DNA of 64,000 nt from Aldersonia sp. NBC_00410 (GCF_026342035.1 NZ_JAPENM010000003.1:612456-676455), one strand, 5' to 3'. Shown: positions 35,670-48,516, counted from the stretch's first letter. The notes: generated by a model from the sequence alone, not told the origin. Numbers and translations are program-made.

Positions 35670-38600
35670 GTGACGAACACCGAAACCAGGCCGAACGCCG
35701 ATTCGCCGTCGAACGCCGATTCGCCCGGGGGCGCCGCCACCCAGAACCCCGCCTCGATTGAAGACCGCAAACGAGCGTTGCTGCGCCGCCGCCTCGCCGA
35801 GCAGGGGCTCGCCGCCGGCGCGCCCGCCACGGCGGCACCGCCGCGCGACCCGGCGCACCGCTACCCGTTGTCGGCCGGTCAGCGCCGAATGTGGTTCCTG
35901 CAGCAGGTCGATCCCGCGGGGACCACGCTGAACATCTGCGTCGGCTTCACGATCGAAGGCCCGCTCGATCCGGACCGGATGCGACGTGCGCTCGGCCGCG
36001 TCGTCGCCACCCACGATGTGTTGCGCACGACCTACCACGCCGACGAGGCCGGTGAGCCGCACCAGACCGTGGCCGGGAGCGCCGCACCGGACTTCGCCGT
36101 GCACGATCTTGCCGACCTGAGTGAGACGACCCGTGTCCGCCGGCTCGAGGTCCTCGCCCGCCGCGAATTCGCGCGCGCATTCGACCTGAGCACCGACCTC
36201 CCGTTGCGCGCCGGCCTGGTTCGCGAATCCGCCGACCGGCACGTCCTCGTGCTCGTCGTCCACCACATCGCCTGGGACGACGACTGCTGGGATCCCTTCT
36301 TCGCCGAACTCTCGGCCGCCTACGACGAGAACGCCGGCACGAACGACACCACCCCCGACGACACCGGCACCGCCGAGCCGCGTGCGCGGGTCGCGCACTA
36401 CCTGGACCTCGAGGTACTCGAACGACCCGATTCGTCGGGTGCGGACGCCGCCGATCTCGAATACTGGCGCGGCCACATCACCACACTGCCCGAACCGCTC
36501 GAACTACCCGGTGAGAGCGGCATCGCGACCACGCCGTCGCCCGCGGCCGGGCGGGCCGAGGCTCAGCTGCCCGGCGAACTCCTCGGTTCCGTGGCGGAGC
36601 TGGCGCGCGCGGAGGGCGCGACGACCTTCATGGTCCTGTTGGCCGCGTTCAATGCGGTCGTGCACCGGTACACCGGCGCGGACGAGTTCCTCGTCGCGAC
36701 CCCGGTGGTGCAGCGCCGAGCCGGGGCGGAGACCGCGCTCGGCTACTTCGGCAACACCCTTGCGCTGCGCGCGCAGGTCGGGCCACGCGACACCTTCCGC
36801 GATCTGGTCGGCGCGACCCGCACCGAGTGCACCGGCGCCTTCGCCCATCAGGGCGTCGGGCTCGACCGGCTCGTCGCCGAGCTCAACCCGGACCGCAGCG
36901 CGGGTCTGCAGTCGCTGGCCAGATTGAGTTTCGCCGCCCGGACCGGTACCGGAAATGCCTTCGCAGCAGCGGGTTTCACCTCGGTCCGGGCACCGCTGCA
37001 CGCCGGCGTTGCCCAGGTACCGCTCAGCATGATCGCGGAGATGTCACCCGCCGGCGGCACGCTGGAGGTCGAATACCTCGTCGACGTACTCGACGAGGCG
37101 ATTGTCACCGACCTGCTCGGTCACTACGTCCGACTGCTCACCGAGGCTGTTCGCCGCCCGGACACCGCGCTGTGGCAGCTCGACACGCTCGGCGAGGCCG
37201 ATCGGGCCATGCTGCTGCGCTACTCGACCGGTGCCGATGCCCCCACCGCATCGGCGACCATCCCCGCTCTGGTGCAGGCGCAGGTGGCGCGTACCCCGGA
37301 TGCCGTCGCGCTCGTCACCGACGAAGCCGACATCACCTTCGCTGAACTCGATGCGAGGGCAAATCGGTTGGCGCGCTGGCTGATCGGTCAGGGCATCGGG
37401 CCGGACGACCTGGTTGCACTCTCGTTCGGCCGCAGTCCCGACATGGTGATCACCGCGCTCGGCGTGATGAAGGCGGGCGCGGCGTACGTGCCGATCGATC
37501 CGACCTACCCCGCGGACCGCATCGCCTACATGTTGGCCGACTCGGCGCCGAAGATCGCGCTGAGCGCCGACGATCGCGCGGAAGACGTTGCGCGCGAATA
37601 CCCATCGACGGCGCCGACCGATGCCGACCGGGTCCGGCCGCTGCGGCTGAGCAATCTCGCCTACGTCATCTACACCTCCGGATCCACCGGTCTGCCCAAG
37701 GGCGTTCCGGTGGAGCACCGCGCGATTGTGGAGTACCTGGAGTGGCTCGCCGCCGAGTACGCGGTGGGTGCGGACGACGCGCTCCTGCAGGTGGCCTCGA
37801 CGAGCTTCGACGTGTCGGTCGGCGAAATGTTCGGCACCATCTCCGCCGGTGCCCGGCTGGTAATCCCCAAGCCCGATGGTCTGGAAGACATTCCGTACCT
37901 GACCGATCTGCTGCTCCGCCGCAACATCACCTCGATGCACTTCGTTCCGTCGCTGCTCGGGCTCTTCCTGATGCTGCCCGGGGTGTCGGAGTGGAAATCG
38001 CTGCGTCGCATCCCGATCGGTGGCGAACCGCTACCCGGCGAGCTGGCGGACAAGTTCACCTCGACCTTCGACGCGATGTTGCACAACTTCTACGGCCCCA
38101 CCGAGACAACGCTCGCCGCAACGCGCTACAAGGTGGAACAGCCGCAGGGCGTGCGAACGGTCCCGATCGGGTCGCCGAAGCCGAATACCCAGACCTACCT
38201 GCTCGACTCGACGCTGCAACTGGTGCCGGTCGGTGCGGTCGGCGAGGTGTACATCGGCGGATCCCAGCTCGCCCGTGGCTATCTCGGCCGAGCAGGCCTG
38301 TCGGCCGAGCGATTCGTCGCCGATCCGTTCAACCCGGGTGGCCGGCTGTACCGCACCGGTGACCTGGCGCGCTGGAACATCGAGGGTGACATCGAGTTCG
38401 TCGGTCGCGCAGACGAGCAGGTGAAGATTCGCGGCTTCCGGATCGAACTCGGCGAAGTGCAGTCCGCGGTCACCGCGCACCCGTCGGTCGCGCAGTCGGT
38501 CGTGGTCGCCGCCGAGGTGCCCAGCGTCGGAAAGATCCTTGCCGCCTATGTCGTCGCCGCTCGCGACGGCGCCGACGCGGCCGTCGAAATCGACCTCGAC

Positions 38601-41600
38601 GCGGTCCGGGCACAGGTCGCCGCGGCGCTGCCGGAGTACATGGTGCCCGCCGCGTTCACGGTGATCGACGAGGTGCCGATCACGGCCAATGGCAAGCTGG
38701 ATCGTGCGGCGCTGCCCGAGCCGGTGCTCGCGCAGCGGGCCGCTACCCGCGATCCGGAAACGCCCACCGAGATCATGCTCGCCGAACTGTTCGCCACCGC
38801 TCTCGGTGTGGACCGGGTCGGCGCCGAGGACTCCTTCTTCGACCTCGGCGGCCACTCGTTGCTGGCGACCAAGCTGATCTCGCGGGTGCGCGCCGAGACG
38901 GGCGCCGAGGTCAATGTCCGCGAGGCTTTCGAGTCCCCGACGGTGGCCGGCCTGGCCGCCCTGATCGACGAGAAGCTCGCCGCACCACAGCGCAGCAACC
39001 GACCGGTGCTGCGCCGCGCCGATCGCGGTGCCGAGCTCCCGTTGTCCTATGCACAGCTGCGGCAGTGGTTCCTGTACCAATTGGAGGGGGCCAACCCCAC
39101 CTACAACATCCCGTTCGCCGCGCGCCTGGAAGGCACCATCGACGTGCACGCCATGGCGTCGGCGCTGTCGGATCTGGTTGGCCGGCACGAGATCCTGCGC
39201 ACCAGCTACCCGGACCGCAACGGCACCCCGTATCAGCACATTCACGAGCCCACCCCGATCGAGGTGCCGATCGTCGAACTCGGCGCAGACGGAACGGTCG
39301 AGGACGCGCTGATCGAGGCGATGAACCACTGCTTCGAGCTCAGCGTGGACCTGCCGGTGCGTGCGCAGATCTTCCACCGTGCCGGCCGGGACTATGTGCT
39401 GTCCGTGGTGATCCACCACATCGCGGCCGACGAATGGTCCACCCCCGTGCTGTTCGGCGATCTGTTGACCGCCTACACGGCCCGGCTGGCGGGGCACGCA
39501 CCGAGCTGGTCCGAACTGCCCGTGCAATACGCGGACTTCGCGCTGTGGCAGCGTGAGCTGCTCGGGCTCACCGGCGCCGCGGACGCCGACGAGAGCATCG
39601 GTGCCCGCCAGGTCGCATACTGGCGCGAGAAGCTCGCCGGTGTCCCGGAGGACACCACCGTGGTCAAGGACCGGTTGCGTCCACAGGTCGCCGCCAACCG
39701 CGGTGCGACCGTTGCGCTCACGATCTCGCCCCGGGTGCGGGCCGGACTGACCGAGTTGGCCCGTGCGACCGGGGCAAGCGACTTCATGGTGCTGCAGACC
39801 GCGGTCGCGGTGCTGCTGCACAAACTCGGTGCGGGCAGCGACATTCCGCTCGGTACCCCGATCGCGGGACGAACCGACGACGCGCTCGCCGAAATGGTGG
39901 GCTTCTTCGTCAACACGCTCGTCGTGCGCAACGACCTCGCCGGTGATCCGACCGTGCGCGGCGCCGTCGGTCGGGCGAAGAGCGCCGCGCTCGAGGCCTA
40001 CGAGCATCAAGAGTTGCCGTTCGAGCGGCTCGTGGACGCTGTGAATCCCGAGCGCTCGCTCGCGCTGCACCCGCTGTTCCAGGTGCTGGTGCACCTGCGC
40101 GAATCGGGCGAGTACAGCCAGGAGATCGCGGGCGGCGGCCGGTTCACCATGATCGTTCCCGAGTTCGACACGGTGAAGTTCGATCTCGCGTTCGATTTCT
40201 TCGCCGACGGTGACGGTTTCGGCGGTGGCATCAGTTACCGCACCGATCTCTACGATCGTTCCACCGTCGAACTGCTCGCCGATCGTCTGCAGCGCGTACT
40301 TTCGGCATTCGCGCTGTCACCCGATGTCCGGCTCGGCACGATCGACGTGCTCGGCTCGCAGGAGCGGGTGGAATTGCTCGGTGCATGGAGCGACGGCGGT
40401 CCCGCGGAAGGTGCTGCGGTGTCCTCGATTCCGGAACTATTGGAGCCTAGCCGCGAGTTCACCGGCACCGCGATCGTCTGCGCGGGGCGCAGCATCGACT
40501 ACCCGGAGTTGCACCGGCGTTCGGACCGGCTCGCCGCGCTGTTGCAAGCCCGCGGCGCGGGCGTGGAAACGTTCGTGTCGATCGCGTTGCCGCGCTCCAT
40601 CGACATGATCGTCGCCCTGGTCGCGGTGCTGAAATCGGGCGCGGGTTTCCTGCCGCTCGACATGCGCTACCCGGCCGAGCGCCTGCAGCTCATGGTCGCG
40701 GATGCGAATCCCGTCGTGGTGCTGGCAGATTCGTCGACCGGCCCGGCGCTGCCCGAGCCGGCGCAGCAGCGCGCGGTGCTACTCGACGATCCCGCGGTCC
40801 GGGATGAACTCGCCCAGATCGATATTCCGGTACTGCCGATGCCGCACGGCGACAACCCCGCGTTCTTCATGTTCACCTCCGGATCCACCGGGGTGCCCAA
40901 GGGCGTGCTCGGTACGCACGCGGCGATGGCGAACCGGTTGGCATGGCAGCCGGTGCGATTCCCGATCGAGACACCGGACGTTCGGCTTGCGCAGGGCGCG
41001 TTGAGCTTCCTCGACCCGTGCCTGGAGTTCATCGCGGGCCTGGCGTCCGGATGCACGCTGGTGCTCGCCGACGATGCCGAGGCCCGCGACATCGAGGCCA
41101 TCGCCCGGCTGATCCGGGACAACCCGATCGCCCAGGTGACCGCGGTGCCGACCACGGTGTCGGCGTTGATCGACGTCGACCCGCAGGCGGTCGGGTCGGT
41201 GCGCCGCTGGGTGAGCAGCGGCGAGCCGCTGACCCCGATGCTGCTCGACCGGTTGCGGTCGGTGGCCCCGGACAGTGAGATCGTGAACTCCTACGGCGCC
41301 ACCGAAACCGCTGGCGGCATCGTGCGCGGTGTGCAGGGCGACCGCCTGCAGGTCGGCCGCCCGGTGCCTGCCACGCGGGTGCTGGTGCTCGATGAGAACC
41401 TGGCGCCGGCGCCGATCGGTGTGGTCGGTGAGGTGTACGTCGCGGGCAGGCAGTTGGCGCGCGGCTACTGGCGCCGTGCCGGCCTCAGCGCCGCCCGGTT
41501 CATCGCGAATCCGTACCCCGCGCACCCCGGCGAGCGGATTTACCGCACCGGAGACCGGGCGCGCTGGAATGCCGAGGGTGTCCTCGAATTCACCGGCCGC

Positions 41601-42278
41601 ACCGACCATCAGGTCAAGTTGCGCGGGTTCCGGATCGAACTCGGCGAGGTCGAGGCGGCACTGCGTTCGGCGCCGGGCGTGGCGCTCGCCGCGGCCCGGG
41701 TGTACGAGTCCGAGAATGGTCCGGCGCTGGCCGGCTATGCCACTGCGTTGCACGACGACGTCGTGGCGGCGGTGTTCGTCGCGACCGTGCGTGCGCACCT
41801 GGCGTCGTCGCTGCCGGGGTACATGCTGCCGTCATCGGTGACGCTGCTCGAGGCCATGCCACTGACCGCGTCCGGCAAGCTGGACCGGGTTTCGCTGCCC
41901 GCGCCGCGGGTGACCACCGTGCGTGACCACCAGGAGCCGGCCACCGAGACCGAACGCGTGGTGGCCAGGGTGCTCGAGGAACTGCTCGGCGTCGAACGCG
42001 TCGGCCGCTCGGACGGGTTCTTCGCCCTCGGCGGCGACAGCATCGTGTCCGTGCAGTTCGCGGCCAGGGCACGCGAGGCGGGTCTCGAGCTCACCCCGCA
42101 GCTGGTGTTCGAGAATCCGACGGTGGCCGAACTCGCCGCGGCGCTCGACAGTCTGGAAACCATCGGCGCCGACGCAGCCGGTGCCGCCGAGGTGGAAACC
42201 GCCGCGCCGATGAGCGCGTCCGGACTCGACGCCGATGCCCTCGCCGCGCTGCAATCCTCCTGGGGCGCACAGCGATGA
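35670..42278 (+). CDS. NRPS 2: C-A-PCP-C-A-PCP, two modules
   Basis: 2202 residues. Module 1: C from about 65 ([20 protein letters not shown] near 198), A ([11 protein letters not shown] near 668; [10 protein letters not shown] near 712; code about D-V-G-H-P-G-F-L-A), PCP (LGGHSLLA, Ser about 1062). Module 2: C from about 1123 ([20 protein letters not shown] near 1249), A ([11 protein letters not shown] near 1734), PCP (LGGDSIVS, Ser about 2124). The second A domain reads [10 protein letters not shown] where SFD-x-S is normal: residue 235 (GrsA numbering) is Leu and Asp sits at 236, a pattern known from beta-amino-acid activating domains. Neither residue can be named safely. Its stop overlaps NRPS 3 (ATGA). 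Confidence 0.9.
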   Translation: MTNTETRPNADSPSNADSPGGAATQNPASIEDRKRALLRRRLAEQGLAAGAPATAAPPRDPAHRYPLSAGQRRMWFLQQVDPAGTTLNICVGFTIEGPLDPDRMRRALGRVVATHDVLRTTYHADEAGEPHQTVAGSAAPDFAVHDLADLSETTRVRRLEVLARREFARAFDLSTDLPLRAGLVRESADRHVLVLVVHHIAWDDDCWDPFFAELSAAYDENAGTNDTTPDDTGTAEPRARVAHYLDLEVLERPDSSGADAADLEYWRGHITTLPEPLELPGESGIATTPSPAAGRAEAQLPGELLGSVAELARAEGATTFMVLLAAFNAVVHRYTGADEFLVATPVVQRRAGAETALGYFGNTLALRAQVGPRDTFRDLVGATRTECTGAFAHQGVGLDRLVAELNPDRSAGLQSLARLSFAARTGTGNAFAAAGFTSVRAPLHAGVAQVPLSMIAEMSPAGGTLEVEYLVDVLDEAIVTDLLGHYVRLLTEAVRRPDTALWQLDTLGEADRAMLLRYSTGADAPTASATIPALVQAQVARTPDAVALVTDEADITFAELDARANRLARWLIGQGIGPDDLVALSFGRSPDMVITALGVMKAGAAYVPIDPTYPADRIAYMLADSAPKIALSADDRAEDVAREYPSTAPTDADRVRPLRLSNLAYVIYTSGSTGLPKGVPVEHRAIVEYLEWLAAEYAVGADDALLQVASTSFDVSVGEMFGTISAGARLVIPKPDGLEDIPYLTDLLLRRNITSMHFVPSLLGLFLMLPGVSEWKSLRRIPIGGEPLPGELADKFTSTFDAMLHNFYGPTETTLAATRYKVEQPQGVRTVPIGSPKPNTQTYLLDSTLQLVPVGAVGEVYIGGSQLARGYLGRAGLSAERFVADPFNPGGRLYRTGDLARWNIEGDIEFVGRADEQVKIRGFRIELGEVQSAVTAHPSVAQSVVVAAEVPSVGKILAAYVVAARDGADAAVEIDLDAVRAQVAAALPEYMVPAAFTVIDEVPITANGKLDRAALPEPVLAQRAATRDPETPTEIMLAELFATALGVDRVGAEDSFFDLGGHSLLATKLISRVRAETGAEVNVREAFESPTVAGLAALIDEKLAAPQRSNRPVLRRADRGAELPLSYAQLRQWFLYQLEGANPTYNIPFAARLEGTIDVHAMASALSDLVGRHEILRTSYPDRNGTPYQHIHEPTPIEVPIVELGADGTVEDALIEAMNHCFELSVDLPVRAQIFHRAGRDYVLSVVIHHIAADEWSTPVLFGDLLTAYTARLAGHAPSWSELPVQYADFALWQRELLGLTGAADADESIGARQVAYWREKLAGVPEDTTVVKDRLRPQVAANRGATVALTISPRVRAGLTELARATGASDFMVLQTAVAVLLHKLGAGSDIPLGTPIAGRTDDALAEMVGFFVNTLVVRNDLAGDPTVRGAVGRAKSAALEAYEHQELPFERLVDAVNPERSLALHPLFQVLVHLRESGEYSQEIAGGGRFTMIVPEFDTVKFDLAFDFFADGDGFGGGISYRTDLYDRSTVELLADRLQRVLSAFALSPDVRLGTIDVLGSQERVELLGAWSDGGPAEGAAVSSIPELLEPSREFTGTAIVCAGRSIDYPELHRRSDRLAALLQARGAGVETFVSIALPRSIDMIVALVAVLKSGAGFLPLDMRYPAERLQLMVADANPVVVLADSSTGPALPEPAQQRAVLLDDPAVRDELAQIDIPVLPMPHGDNPAFFMFTSGSTGVPKGVLGTHAAMANRLAWQPVRFPIETPDVRLAQGALSFLDPCLEFIAGLASGCTLVLADDAEARDIEAIARLIRDNPIAQVTAVPTTVSALIDVDPQAVGSVRRWVSSGEPLTPMLLDRLRSVAPDSEIVNSYGATETAGGIVRGVQGDRLQVGRPVPATRVLVLDENLAPAPIGVVGEVYVAGRQLARGYWRRAGLSAARFIANPYPAHPGERIYRTGDRARWNAEGVLEFTGRTDHQVKLRGFRIELGEVEAALRSAPGVALAAARVYESENGPALAGYATALHDDVVAAVFVATVRAHLASSLPGYMLPSSVTLLEAMPLTASGKLDRVSLPAPRVTTVRDHQEPATETERVVARVLEELLGVERVGRSDGFFALGGDSIVSVQFAARAREAGLELTPQLVFENPTVAELAAALDSLETIGADAAGAAEVETAAPMSASGLDADALAALQSSWGAQR

Positions 42279-45200
42279 CGGTGACGGGTCGGCCGGCGCC
42301 GCCCGGAATCGAGGACGTGCTCGCGCTCAGCCCGCTCCAGGAAGGGCTGTTCACGCTGGCGCGGATGAGCGACGGCGCGGGCGATCCGTATGTGATTCAG
42401 TTCGTCGCGGACATCGAAGGTCCGCTCGACCTGGCGCTGCTGCAGCGCAGCGCGGACGAGGTGTTGCGGCGTCACCCGAACCTGCGGGTGTCGTTCTGGG
42501 ACAAGGACGTACCCAAGCCGGTGCAGATCGTGCCGAGCACGTTCGAAATCGGTTGGGAGCTGCGCACCGCGACCCCGGCCGGGTTCGAGGCGGCCGCCGA
42601 CGAGCAGCGGCGCCGGCCGTTCGACCTGTCCGCCGGACCGGCGCTGCGGTTTCTGCTGCTCGATACCGGGGACGACCGGCGCAGGTTGATCTGCACGGCC
42701 CACCACCTGATCATGGACGGCTGGTCGGTGCCGGTGTTCGTCCGTGAACTGGTCGGTGCCTACCTGTCCGGCGGGTCGCTGGCGGACTGGCCCGCTCCGC
42801 GGCTCTACCGGGACTACATCGCCTGGCTCGCGGGCCGGGACCACGCCGAATCCGAACAGGTCTGGCGCGAGCATCTCGACGGTGTCTGCGGACCGACGAA
42901 GCTCGCGGCGGTGTCGCCGCAGGACGTCGTCGCGGACCCGTTCCCGCAGTCCACCGAGTTACGCCTCGGTCCGAACGATACTGCGACGCTGCTGGACTGG
43001 GCCCGGCGTAACAACCTCACCGCGAACACGCTCGCCCAGTTCGCCTGGGCCGTCGTGCTCGGCCGGCTGACCGACCGCCGAGACCTGGTGTTCGGCAACA
43101 CGATCTCCGGGCGGCCCACCGAGATCACCGGCATCGAATCGATGGTCGGGCTGTTCATCAACACCATCCCACTGCGGGTGCAATTCGACGACCGTTCGGT
43201 GCTCGAGCATTGCGCTGCGCTGCAACGCGACTCGTCCCGGCTGCGCGGGCACGGCTACCTGGGACTGTCCGCGGTGCAGAAGGCGAGCGGACAGACGGAC
43301 CTGTTCGACACCCTCATGGTCTTCCAGAACGCGCCTCGAGGAACCGCGCCAATGGGACACTCCGCAGGCTCCGCGTCCGCCGCCGACATCATCGACGCGC
43401 CCGACGGTGTCCGGTTCATTCCCGTCCACCTGCAGAGCCTCACGCACTACCCGCTCGTCATCGTCCCGTACCTGCTCGACGACGACTTCGTGCTCGGCAT
43501 CGAATACCGCCGCGAACTGCTCGGTGATCTCGACGCGGAGCGTGTTGGGCAGCGAATTCTGCATGTGCTGCGCCAGCTTCCGGCGCTCGTCGACCGCAGC
43601 CCCGACCGGGTCGATGTGCTGCTACCCGGCGAGCGAGAGCGGATCCTCGCGGCCGGCCGAACGCCGCTGGGTGCTGCGCCGGTCGCGCAGAGTGTGCCCG
43701 CGATCTTCGAGTGGCACGCGCGCCGCGCACCGGACCGCCCGGCGATCGGATTCCACGGGCGCTCGCTCACCTACGGCGAACTCAACCGCGCCGCGAACAT
43801 AATCGCGCACCGGCTGATCGCGAACGGCGTCGGTGCCGAAGACACTGTTGCGTTGGCGCTTCCACGGTCACCGGAGTTCATCGCCGCGCTTCTCGGCATC
43901 GCGAAGGCCGGTGCGGTGTCGGTGCCGATCGACATCACCGCGCCGCAAAGCCGGATCGATATCGTCCTGGCCCGCTCCGGTGCCGGGCACGCGGTGACCG
44001 ACGCCGCGTCCGCCGCGCTCGTCGGCGGCCGGCGGACCGTGCTGCTCGGCGACGACGAGCCGCCAGTGTCCGACGAGAACCCCGGCATTGCGGTTCACCC
44101 CGACCAGCGGCTGTACATCATCTTCACCTCCGGATCGACCGGAGAACCCAAGGGTGTGATGGCGACCCATCGTGGAATCGCGCAACTGCTCGGCCACCAC
44201 GACGAATACATCCTCGGTCCGGTGTCCGCCGAACTCGACCGCCCGCTGCGGGTCGGGCATGCGTGGTCGCTCGTGTTCGACGCGTCCTGGCAGCCGACAC
44301 TCGCCCTGCTGTCCGGGCATTCGATCGAACTGTTCGACGCCGACACCCAGCGCGACGCGCACCGGCTGGTCGAACTGATCACCGCCACCGGCGTGGACAT
44401 GCTCGAGACCAGTCCGTCGATGTTCACCGCGTTGTCCGCGGCCGGGTTGGTCTATCGCGACGAGACCGGGGCACGCCGTTGCCGCCTGGCGATTTTGGGG
44501 CTCGGCGGCGAGGCGATCGGTGACGGTGCTTGGCGGCAATTGCGCGAGCTGCCCGGCACCAGGGTGTTCAACTTCTACGGCCCGACCGAGACGACAGTCG
44601 ACGCGGTGTGCGCGGCGGTCGGTGCCACCGAGCGCCCCGCCATCGGTCGGCCATTGGCGGGAACCACGGCATTCGTGCTGGATTCCCGGCTTCGCCCGGT
44701 GCCCGACGACACGGTCGGGGAGCTGTATCTGGCCGGCGCTCAGCTGACCCGCGGATACGTCGCCCGCGCGGGGGAGACCGCCACCAGATTCGTCGCGAGT
44801 CCGATGGACACCGGTGCACAGCTCTATCGCACCGGTGATCTCGTTCGCCGGCGTAGCAGCGACGGTGCCCTCGAGTATCTCGGTCGTGCCGACGAACAGG
44901 TGAAGATCCGCGGATTACGGATCGAGCCGGCCGAGGTGGAGGCGGCGCTGTCCGCGCTGCCCGGCGTGCGGACCGCGGTCGCGACCGTGGTGCGACGCGC
45001 CACCGGTCCGGTGCTGATCGGATTCGTCGTCGGTGAGACCGCGCCCGACGTCACCGGAATGCGGACCGAGCTGACCGGAAAGCTACCCGCGTACCTGATT
45101 CCGAGCCGGATCATCGCCCTCGACGAATTGCCGGTCACCCCGAACGGCAAGCTGGACCACCGCGTGCTCGCGGCGGCGGCGACCGAGGCACTCGCGAGCC

Positions 45201-46807
45201 GTGGCAGTGCCGTGGGGCCACGCACCGAAACCGAACGCACGCTATGCACCGCGCTCGGTGAGCTGCTCGACGCCGCGCCACCGGGAATCGACGACGACTT
45301 CTTCGAACTCGGGGTGGACAGCATCGCTGCGATCGGGTTGGTGAGTAGGGCACGGTCGACCGGGCTGCGGATTACTCCGCGAATGGTGCTGACCAACACA
45401 ACCATTCGTGACCTGGCGGCGGCGATTGATGCCGTGAGCGCGGAGCAGACCCACGCAGCCACCGAGTGCGGCCCGGTCCGGCTACTGCCCGCGATGGCCG
45501 AGTTGCTGCACCGCGGCGAGTTCCGCCGGCACAGTCTGACCCAGCTGATCGAGCTGCCGGACGGACTCGACCAGGAGACCCTCGTGGCCCTGTTGCAGGC
45601 CGTGCTCGACAACCACGACATGTTGCGCGCCGAGTTGCGCGGGAGCGCAGCCGACTTCGAGCTGCACACCCGGCCACCCGGTGCCGTCTCCGCACGCGAA
45701 CTGCTGCACACCGTCGAGGTGTCCGGTGCGCTCGCACCGGTACTGAGTGAGCAGTCCCGCGCGGCGATCGACCGGATCGACCCGAGCGCCGGCGCGATGG
45801 TGGCCGCGGTCCGCTACGTTCGCCCAGCAGGTGAGTCCGACCTGCTGCAGCTTTCCGTGCACCACCTCGCGGCCGACGCGGTCACCTGGCACATCCTGCT
45901 CGGCGATCTGGCGCTGGGCTGGGGGCAGCTTGTTGCAGGAGAGGCGATTCGGCTCGACCGGGAATCCACCGGATTCCGGCATTGGTCGGAACTGGTTGCG
46001 CGCCGCGCGCAGTCATCGGCTCCGGCGAGCCGGGCCGAATTCTGGTCTGCGCAGGTGCCCGCGGGCGAGCAGCCGCTCGGGACGCGCGCACTCGACCCGG
46101 CGCGGGATACCGCGGGCAGCACGCGCGGCCGGACCGTCGCCGTCGACGCAACCGCACTGCTCGACACCATCGCTCGCCGTGGTGACGCGCAGGTCCGTGA
46201 ATACCTGCTCGCAGCAACCGCATTGGCGATCACATCGCGGCGACCTGCGCTCGGCGCCGACCCGACGAGCGGGCTGTCCATCGCGCTCGAACACCACGGT
46301 CGCGCCGACGACATCGTCGGAGATGCCGGAACGGACACCAGCGCGACGGTGGGCTGGTTCAGCACCGCGTTCCCGGTGCGCGTCGGGGCCGTCGCGAAAC
46401 CGCGCGACCCGGCCGCCGTGCTGGCGGACGTGACGGCGCGCGTTGCCGCAGTGCCCAACGGCGGCTTCGACTATGGGCTGCTACGCGAGCAAGTCGCCGA
46501 CGCGGTGGAACCTCAGGTGCTGCTCAACTACCTGGGCAGGTTCGATCGCTCCGGCGCAGTGCCGCTCGGCGCCGGCGCCTGGTCACTGGTCACCGACCCC
46601 GACCTCACCGGGGCGCTGCCCGTGGCGCCGGAGCCGGACCTCGCCGTGCAGTACCCGCTGGAGTTGACGATCTCGGTGACCCGGGCGGCCAATGGTCCCC
46701 GATTCACCGTGGGATGGCGTTGGCCTGCGGGCGTGTTCACCGATCCGGAGATCGACGACGTGATCGATGCCTGGCGTCGCGCGGTGGAGGAACTGGCGAA
46801 ACTGTGA
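42275..46807 (+). CDS. NRPS 3: C-A-PCP-E, terminal module, MbtF-like
   Basis: 1510 residues. C at the N-terminus ([21 protein letters not shown] near 143); A ([11 protein letters not shown] near 618, VFDASWQP near 668; code about D-A-Q-E-G-G-F-V-D, where the acidic 278 and 331 positions would suit a basic or hydroxylated basic side chain); PCP (LGVDSIAAI, Ser about 1016); and a terminal epimerisation-type domain ([10 protein letters not shown] near 1196, NYLGRFD near 1419). It has no thioesterase or reductase, so release must use the terminal C/E-type domain, a separate enzyme, or hydrolysis. MbtF has the same C-A-PCP-E layout. Starts by ATGA overlap. Confidence 0.9.
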   Translation: MTVTGRPAPPGIEDVLALSPLQEGLFTLARMSDGAGDPYVIQFVADIEGPLDLALLQRSADEVLRRHPNLRVSFWDKDVPKPVQIVPSTFEIGWELRTATPAGFEAAADEQRRRPFDLSAGPALRFLLLDTGDDRRRLICTAHHLIMDGWSVPVFVRELVGAYLSGGSLADWPAPRLYRDYIAWLAGRDHAESEQVWREHLDGVCGPTKLAAVSPQDVVADPFPQSTELRLGPNDTATLLDWARRNNLTANTLAQFAWAVVLGRLTDRRDLVFGNTISGRPTEITGIESMVGLFINTIPLRVQFDDRSVLEHCAALQRDSSRLRGHGYLGLSAVQKASGQTDLFDTLMVFQNAPRGTAPMGHSAGSASAADIIDAPDGVRFIPVHLQSLTHYPLVIVPYLLDDDFVLGIEYRRELLGDLDAERVGQRILHVLRQLPALVDRSPDRVDVLLPGERERILAAGRTPLGAAPVAQSVPAIFEWHARRAPDRPAIGFHGRSLTYGELNRAANIIAHRLIANGVGAEDTVALALPRSPEFIAALLGIAKAGAVSVPIDITAPQSRIDIVLARSGAGHAVTDAASAALVGGRRTVLLGDDEPPVSDENPGIAVHPDQRLYIIFTSGSTGEPKGVMATHRGIAQLLGHHDEYILGPVSAELDRPLRVGHAWSLVFDASWQPTLALLSGHSIELFDADTQRDAHRLVELITATGVDMLETSPSMFTALSAAGLVYRDETGARRCRLAILGLGGEAIGDGAWRQLRELPGTRVFNFYGPTETTVDAVCAAVGATERPAIGRPLAGTTAFVLDSRLRPVPDDTVGELYLAGAQLTRGYVARAGETATRFVASPMDTGAQLYRTGDLVRRRSSDGALEYLGRADEQVKIRGLRIEPAEVEAALSALPGVRTAVATVVRRATGPVLIGFVVGETAPDVTGMRTELTGKLPAYLIPSRIIALDELPVTPNGKLDHRVLAAAATEALASRGSAVGPRTETERTLCTALGELLDAAPPGIDDDFFELGVDSIAAIGLVSRARSTGLRITPRMVLTNTTIRDLAAAIDAVSAEQTHAATECGPVRLLPAMAELLHRGEFRRHSLTQLIELPDGLDQETLVALLQAVLDNHDMLRAELRGSAADFELHTRPPGAVSARELLHTVEVSGALAPVLSEQSRAAIDRIDPSAGAMVAAVRYVRPAGESDLLQLSVHHLAADAVTWHILLGDLALGWGQLVAGEAIRLDRESTGFRHWSELVARRAQSSAPASRAEFWSAQVPAGEQPLGTRALDPARDTAGSTRGRTVAVDATALLDTIARRGDAQVREYLLAATALAITSRRPALGADPTSGLSIALEHHGRADDIVGDAGTDTSATVGWFSTAFPVRVGAVAKPRDPAAVLADVTARVAAVPNGGFDYGLLREQVADAVEPQVLLNYLGRFDRSGAVPLGAGAWSLVTDPDLTGALPVAPEPDLAVQYPLELTISVTRAANGPRFTVGWRWPAGVFTDPEIDDVIDAWRRAVEELAKL

Positions 46808-46917
46808 CCGCCACGCAGACCCTGCTCGTCATCGGTGCACTTTCGGACCGTGTGCTCCGCGCGGGGGTGCTCGGCCCGCGCGGGCGGACCGGCTATTCCG
46901 ACGCGGCGCGACGGTAG
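46804..46917 (+). pseudogene. 37-codon ORF, possible relic of an MbtG-like N-hydroxylase gene
   Basis: A GTG overlapping the NRPS 3 stop (GTGA) opens a 37-codon frame. It begins TQTLLVIGA, the FAD-binding start of lysine/ornithine N-hydroxylases such as MbtG (TLAVIGAG-like), then loses the pattern (LSDRVLRAGVLG) and ends in YSDAARR. In mycobacteria mbtG follows mbtF directly. The frame runs 25 bp into the end of the convergent permease gene. I infer a gene removed by deletion, but the match is short. Confidence 0.4.
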
Positions 46918-47708
46918 CCGCGGACCGCGAGCACCCCGAACACCGCGACGAATCCCACGATCCAGGCGAGGGTCTGCAGCAGCGGCGTGAGCACCGGGCC
47001 GCCGACGGCGAGGCCGCGCATCGTGTCGATGGCCGGGCTCATCGGCTGTGCCTCGACAACGGGTTGCAGCCAGCTCGGATAGCGCTCGGCGGGCACGAAA
47101 CCGGTGTTGAAGAACAACATCAGCAGGCAGACCGTCGAAAGCAGCTCCAGGACGGTCTTGCCCGAGGAGATCACGGCGATCGCCACCACCATGGTGGCGA
47201 ACCCGACCGTGAACGCGACGGGGATGAAGACGAACGCGATCGCTGACCAGAAGCCTTGCTGGAAGTGGAATCCCAAGGCGATGCCGACCAGGACCAGCAG
47301 GATCGTGCTGACCAGCGTCCGGGCCGCTTCGGCGACGAGGCGGCTGGCCACCCCGGAGGCCCGGTGCACCGGCAGCACCCAGAATCGGGCCAGCAGGCCG
47401 TCGTCGCGTTCGGCGGTCAACGCGATTCCGGTGGTGAGGGTGCCGAACATCGCGGCGAGCAGTGCGATCAGCGGCAACTGTCCGTAGAGGCTGTTCTGGC
47501 CACTGAACAACGTGACCGTTTTGCCGAGCACCCAATGAAAGACGACGAGCAGGAAGGTGGGGAACACCAGCGACTGGACGAGCACGCCGGGTTCGCGCGA
47601 CCACCGTCGCAGCAACCGGCGGGTCTGCAGCAGCGTCGAATTGACGAAGGTGCGGATCGAGGTCTCGTCGACAGTCGAGCGCGCCGCCGATACCGGGCGA
47701 ACTGCCAT
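46893..47708 (-). CDS. ABC-2 type permease, second of two
   Basis: A 271-residue membrane protein with six spans in the DrrB/ABC-2 layout: RREPGVLVQSLVF-like start (WSREPGVLVQSLVFPTFLLV), ERDDGLLARFWVLPVHRAS as the conserved cytoplasmic EKE-like loop, and LFFNTGFVPAERYPSWLQPV before the last helices. It lies one base after the first permease. With the ATPase it forms an exporter. Confidence 0.85.
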   Translation of the reverse strand: MAVRPVSAARSTVDETSIRTFVNSTLLQTRRLLRRWSREPGVLVQSLVFPTFLLVVFHWVLGKTVTLFSGQNSLYGQLPLIALLAAMFGTLTTGIALTAERDDGLLARFWVLPVHRASGVASRLVAEAARTLVSTILLVLVGIALGFHFQQGFWSAIAFVFIPVAFTVGFATMVVAIAVISSGKTVLELLSTVCLLMLFFNTGFVPAERYPSWLQPVVEAQPMSPAIDTMRGLAVGGPVLTPLLQTLAWIVGFVAVFGVLAVRGYRRAASE

Positions 47709-47709
47709 G

Positions 47710-48516
47710 TCAGCGCTCCTTCGTCGAAAGTCGCAGCGCCACCGCGCCGAACGCCACGAGCAGACCGACGGTCCAGGCCAGTGCGGAGGCGACCGTGCTG
47801 CCCGGCACAGCTCCGTTGGCGAGCCCGCGCAGCGCGTCGGCCACCTGGGATACCGGCTGATAGCGGGCGAACGGCTGGATCCAGTCCGGAAATCCCTCGG
47901 CCGGAATGATTCCGGTCGACACCATGGTGAGCAGCAGTTGCGGCACCAGCAGCAGCTGCCCGGTAGCCTCGCGCGCCTTCGCAACCGAGCCGAGCGCGTC
48001 GGCGCCGAATGCCATCGCCAGCGCGAACAGTAGGGCGATGCCGATGAATCCCAGGACGAACGTGGCGTCGCCGTGGAAGCGGAACCCGGTGGCGTAGCCG
48101 ATCGCGAGTCCACCGGCGAGCGAGATGACCGCGCGCGTTATATTCGCGCTCATCCGGGCGAACATCGGCACCAGTGCGGGCACCGGCATCGCCCGCAGCC
48201 GGGTGCCCATGCCGCTCAGGGCATCTCCCGCGGCGCGCTCACCCGCGGACATCGCGGTGAACAGCATCGACTGCAGCACGATGACCGGCAGTAGGTACTG
48301 CGAATAGCTCTCGCCGGTGAACTCGAACATCTCGTGCAGCGGCACGTAGAAACAGACGAAGAACACCACCGGGGTGAAGGCCGAGAAGAGCAGGTCGCCG
48401 TCGCGCACCCCGCCCGCGATGGACCGTCCACTGAGCGCAAGCCACTGCCGCACAGCCGACGCCGGGCCGGTGCTGAGCTTCGTGGCCGCCGGACCGCGGT
48501 CCACGAGGGTGGTCAT
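47710..48516 (-). CDS. ABC-2 type permease, first of two
   Basis: A 268-residue, six-span ABC-2 permease. GERAAGDALSGMGTRLRAMPV fits the cytoplasmic loop of DrrB-like proteins and STGIIPAEGFPDWIQPFARYQPVSQ the outer loop. Its start shares ATGA with the ATPase stop. Two different permeases and one ATPase match the DrrABC-type complexes that export lipids or siderophores in actinobacteria. Confidence 0.85.
   Translation of the reverse strand: MTTLVDRGPAATKLSTGPASAVRQWLALSGRSIAGGVRDGDLLFSAFTPVVFFVCFYVPLHEMFEFTGESYSQYLLPVIVLQSMLFTAMSAGERAAGDALSGMGTRLRAMPVPALVPMFARMSANITRAVISLAGGLAIGYATGFRFHGDATFVLGFIGIALLFALAMAFGADALGSVAKAREATGQLLLVPQLLLTMVSTGIIPAEGFPDWIQPFARYQPVSQVADALRGLANGAVPGSTVASALAWTVGLLVAFGAVALRLSTKER

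Noticed and set aside
38031..40094. Long reverse-strand frame (687 codons) inside NRPS 2
   Set aside because: It is the antisense shadow of a high-G+C gene; the plus-strand frame has all the NRPS motifs and the reverse one has none.
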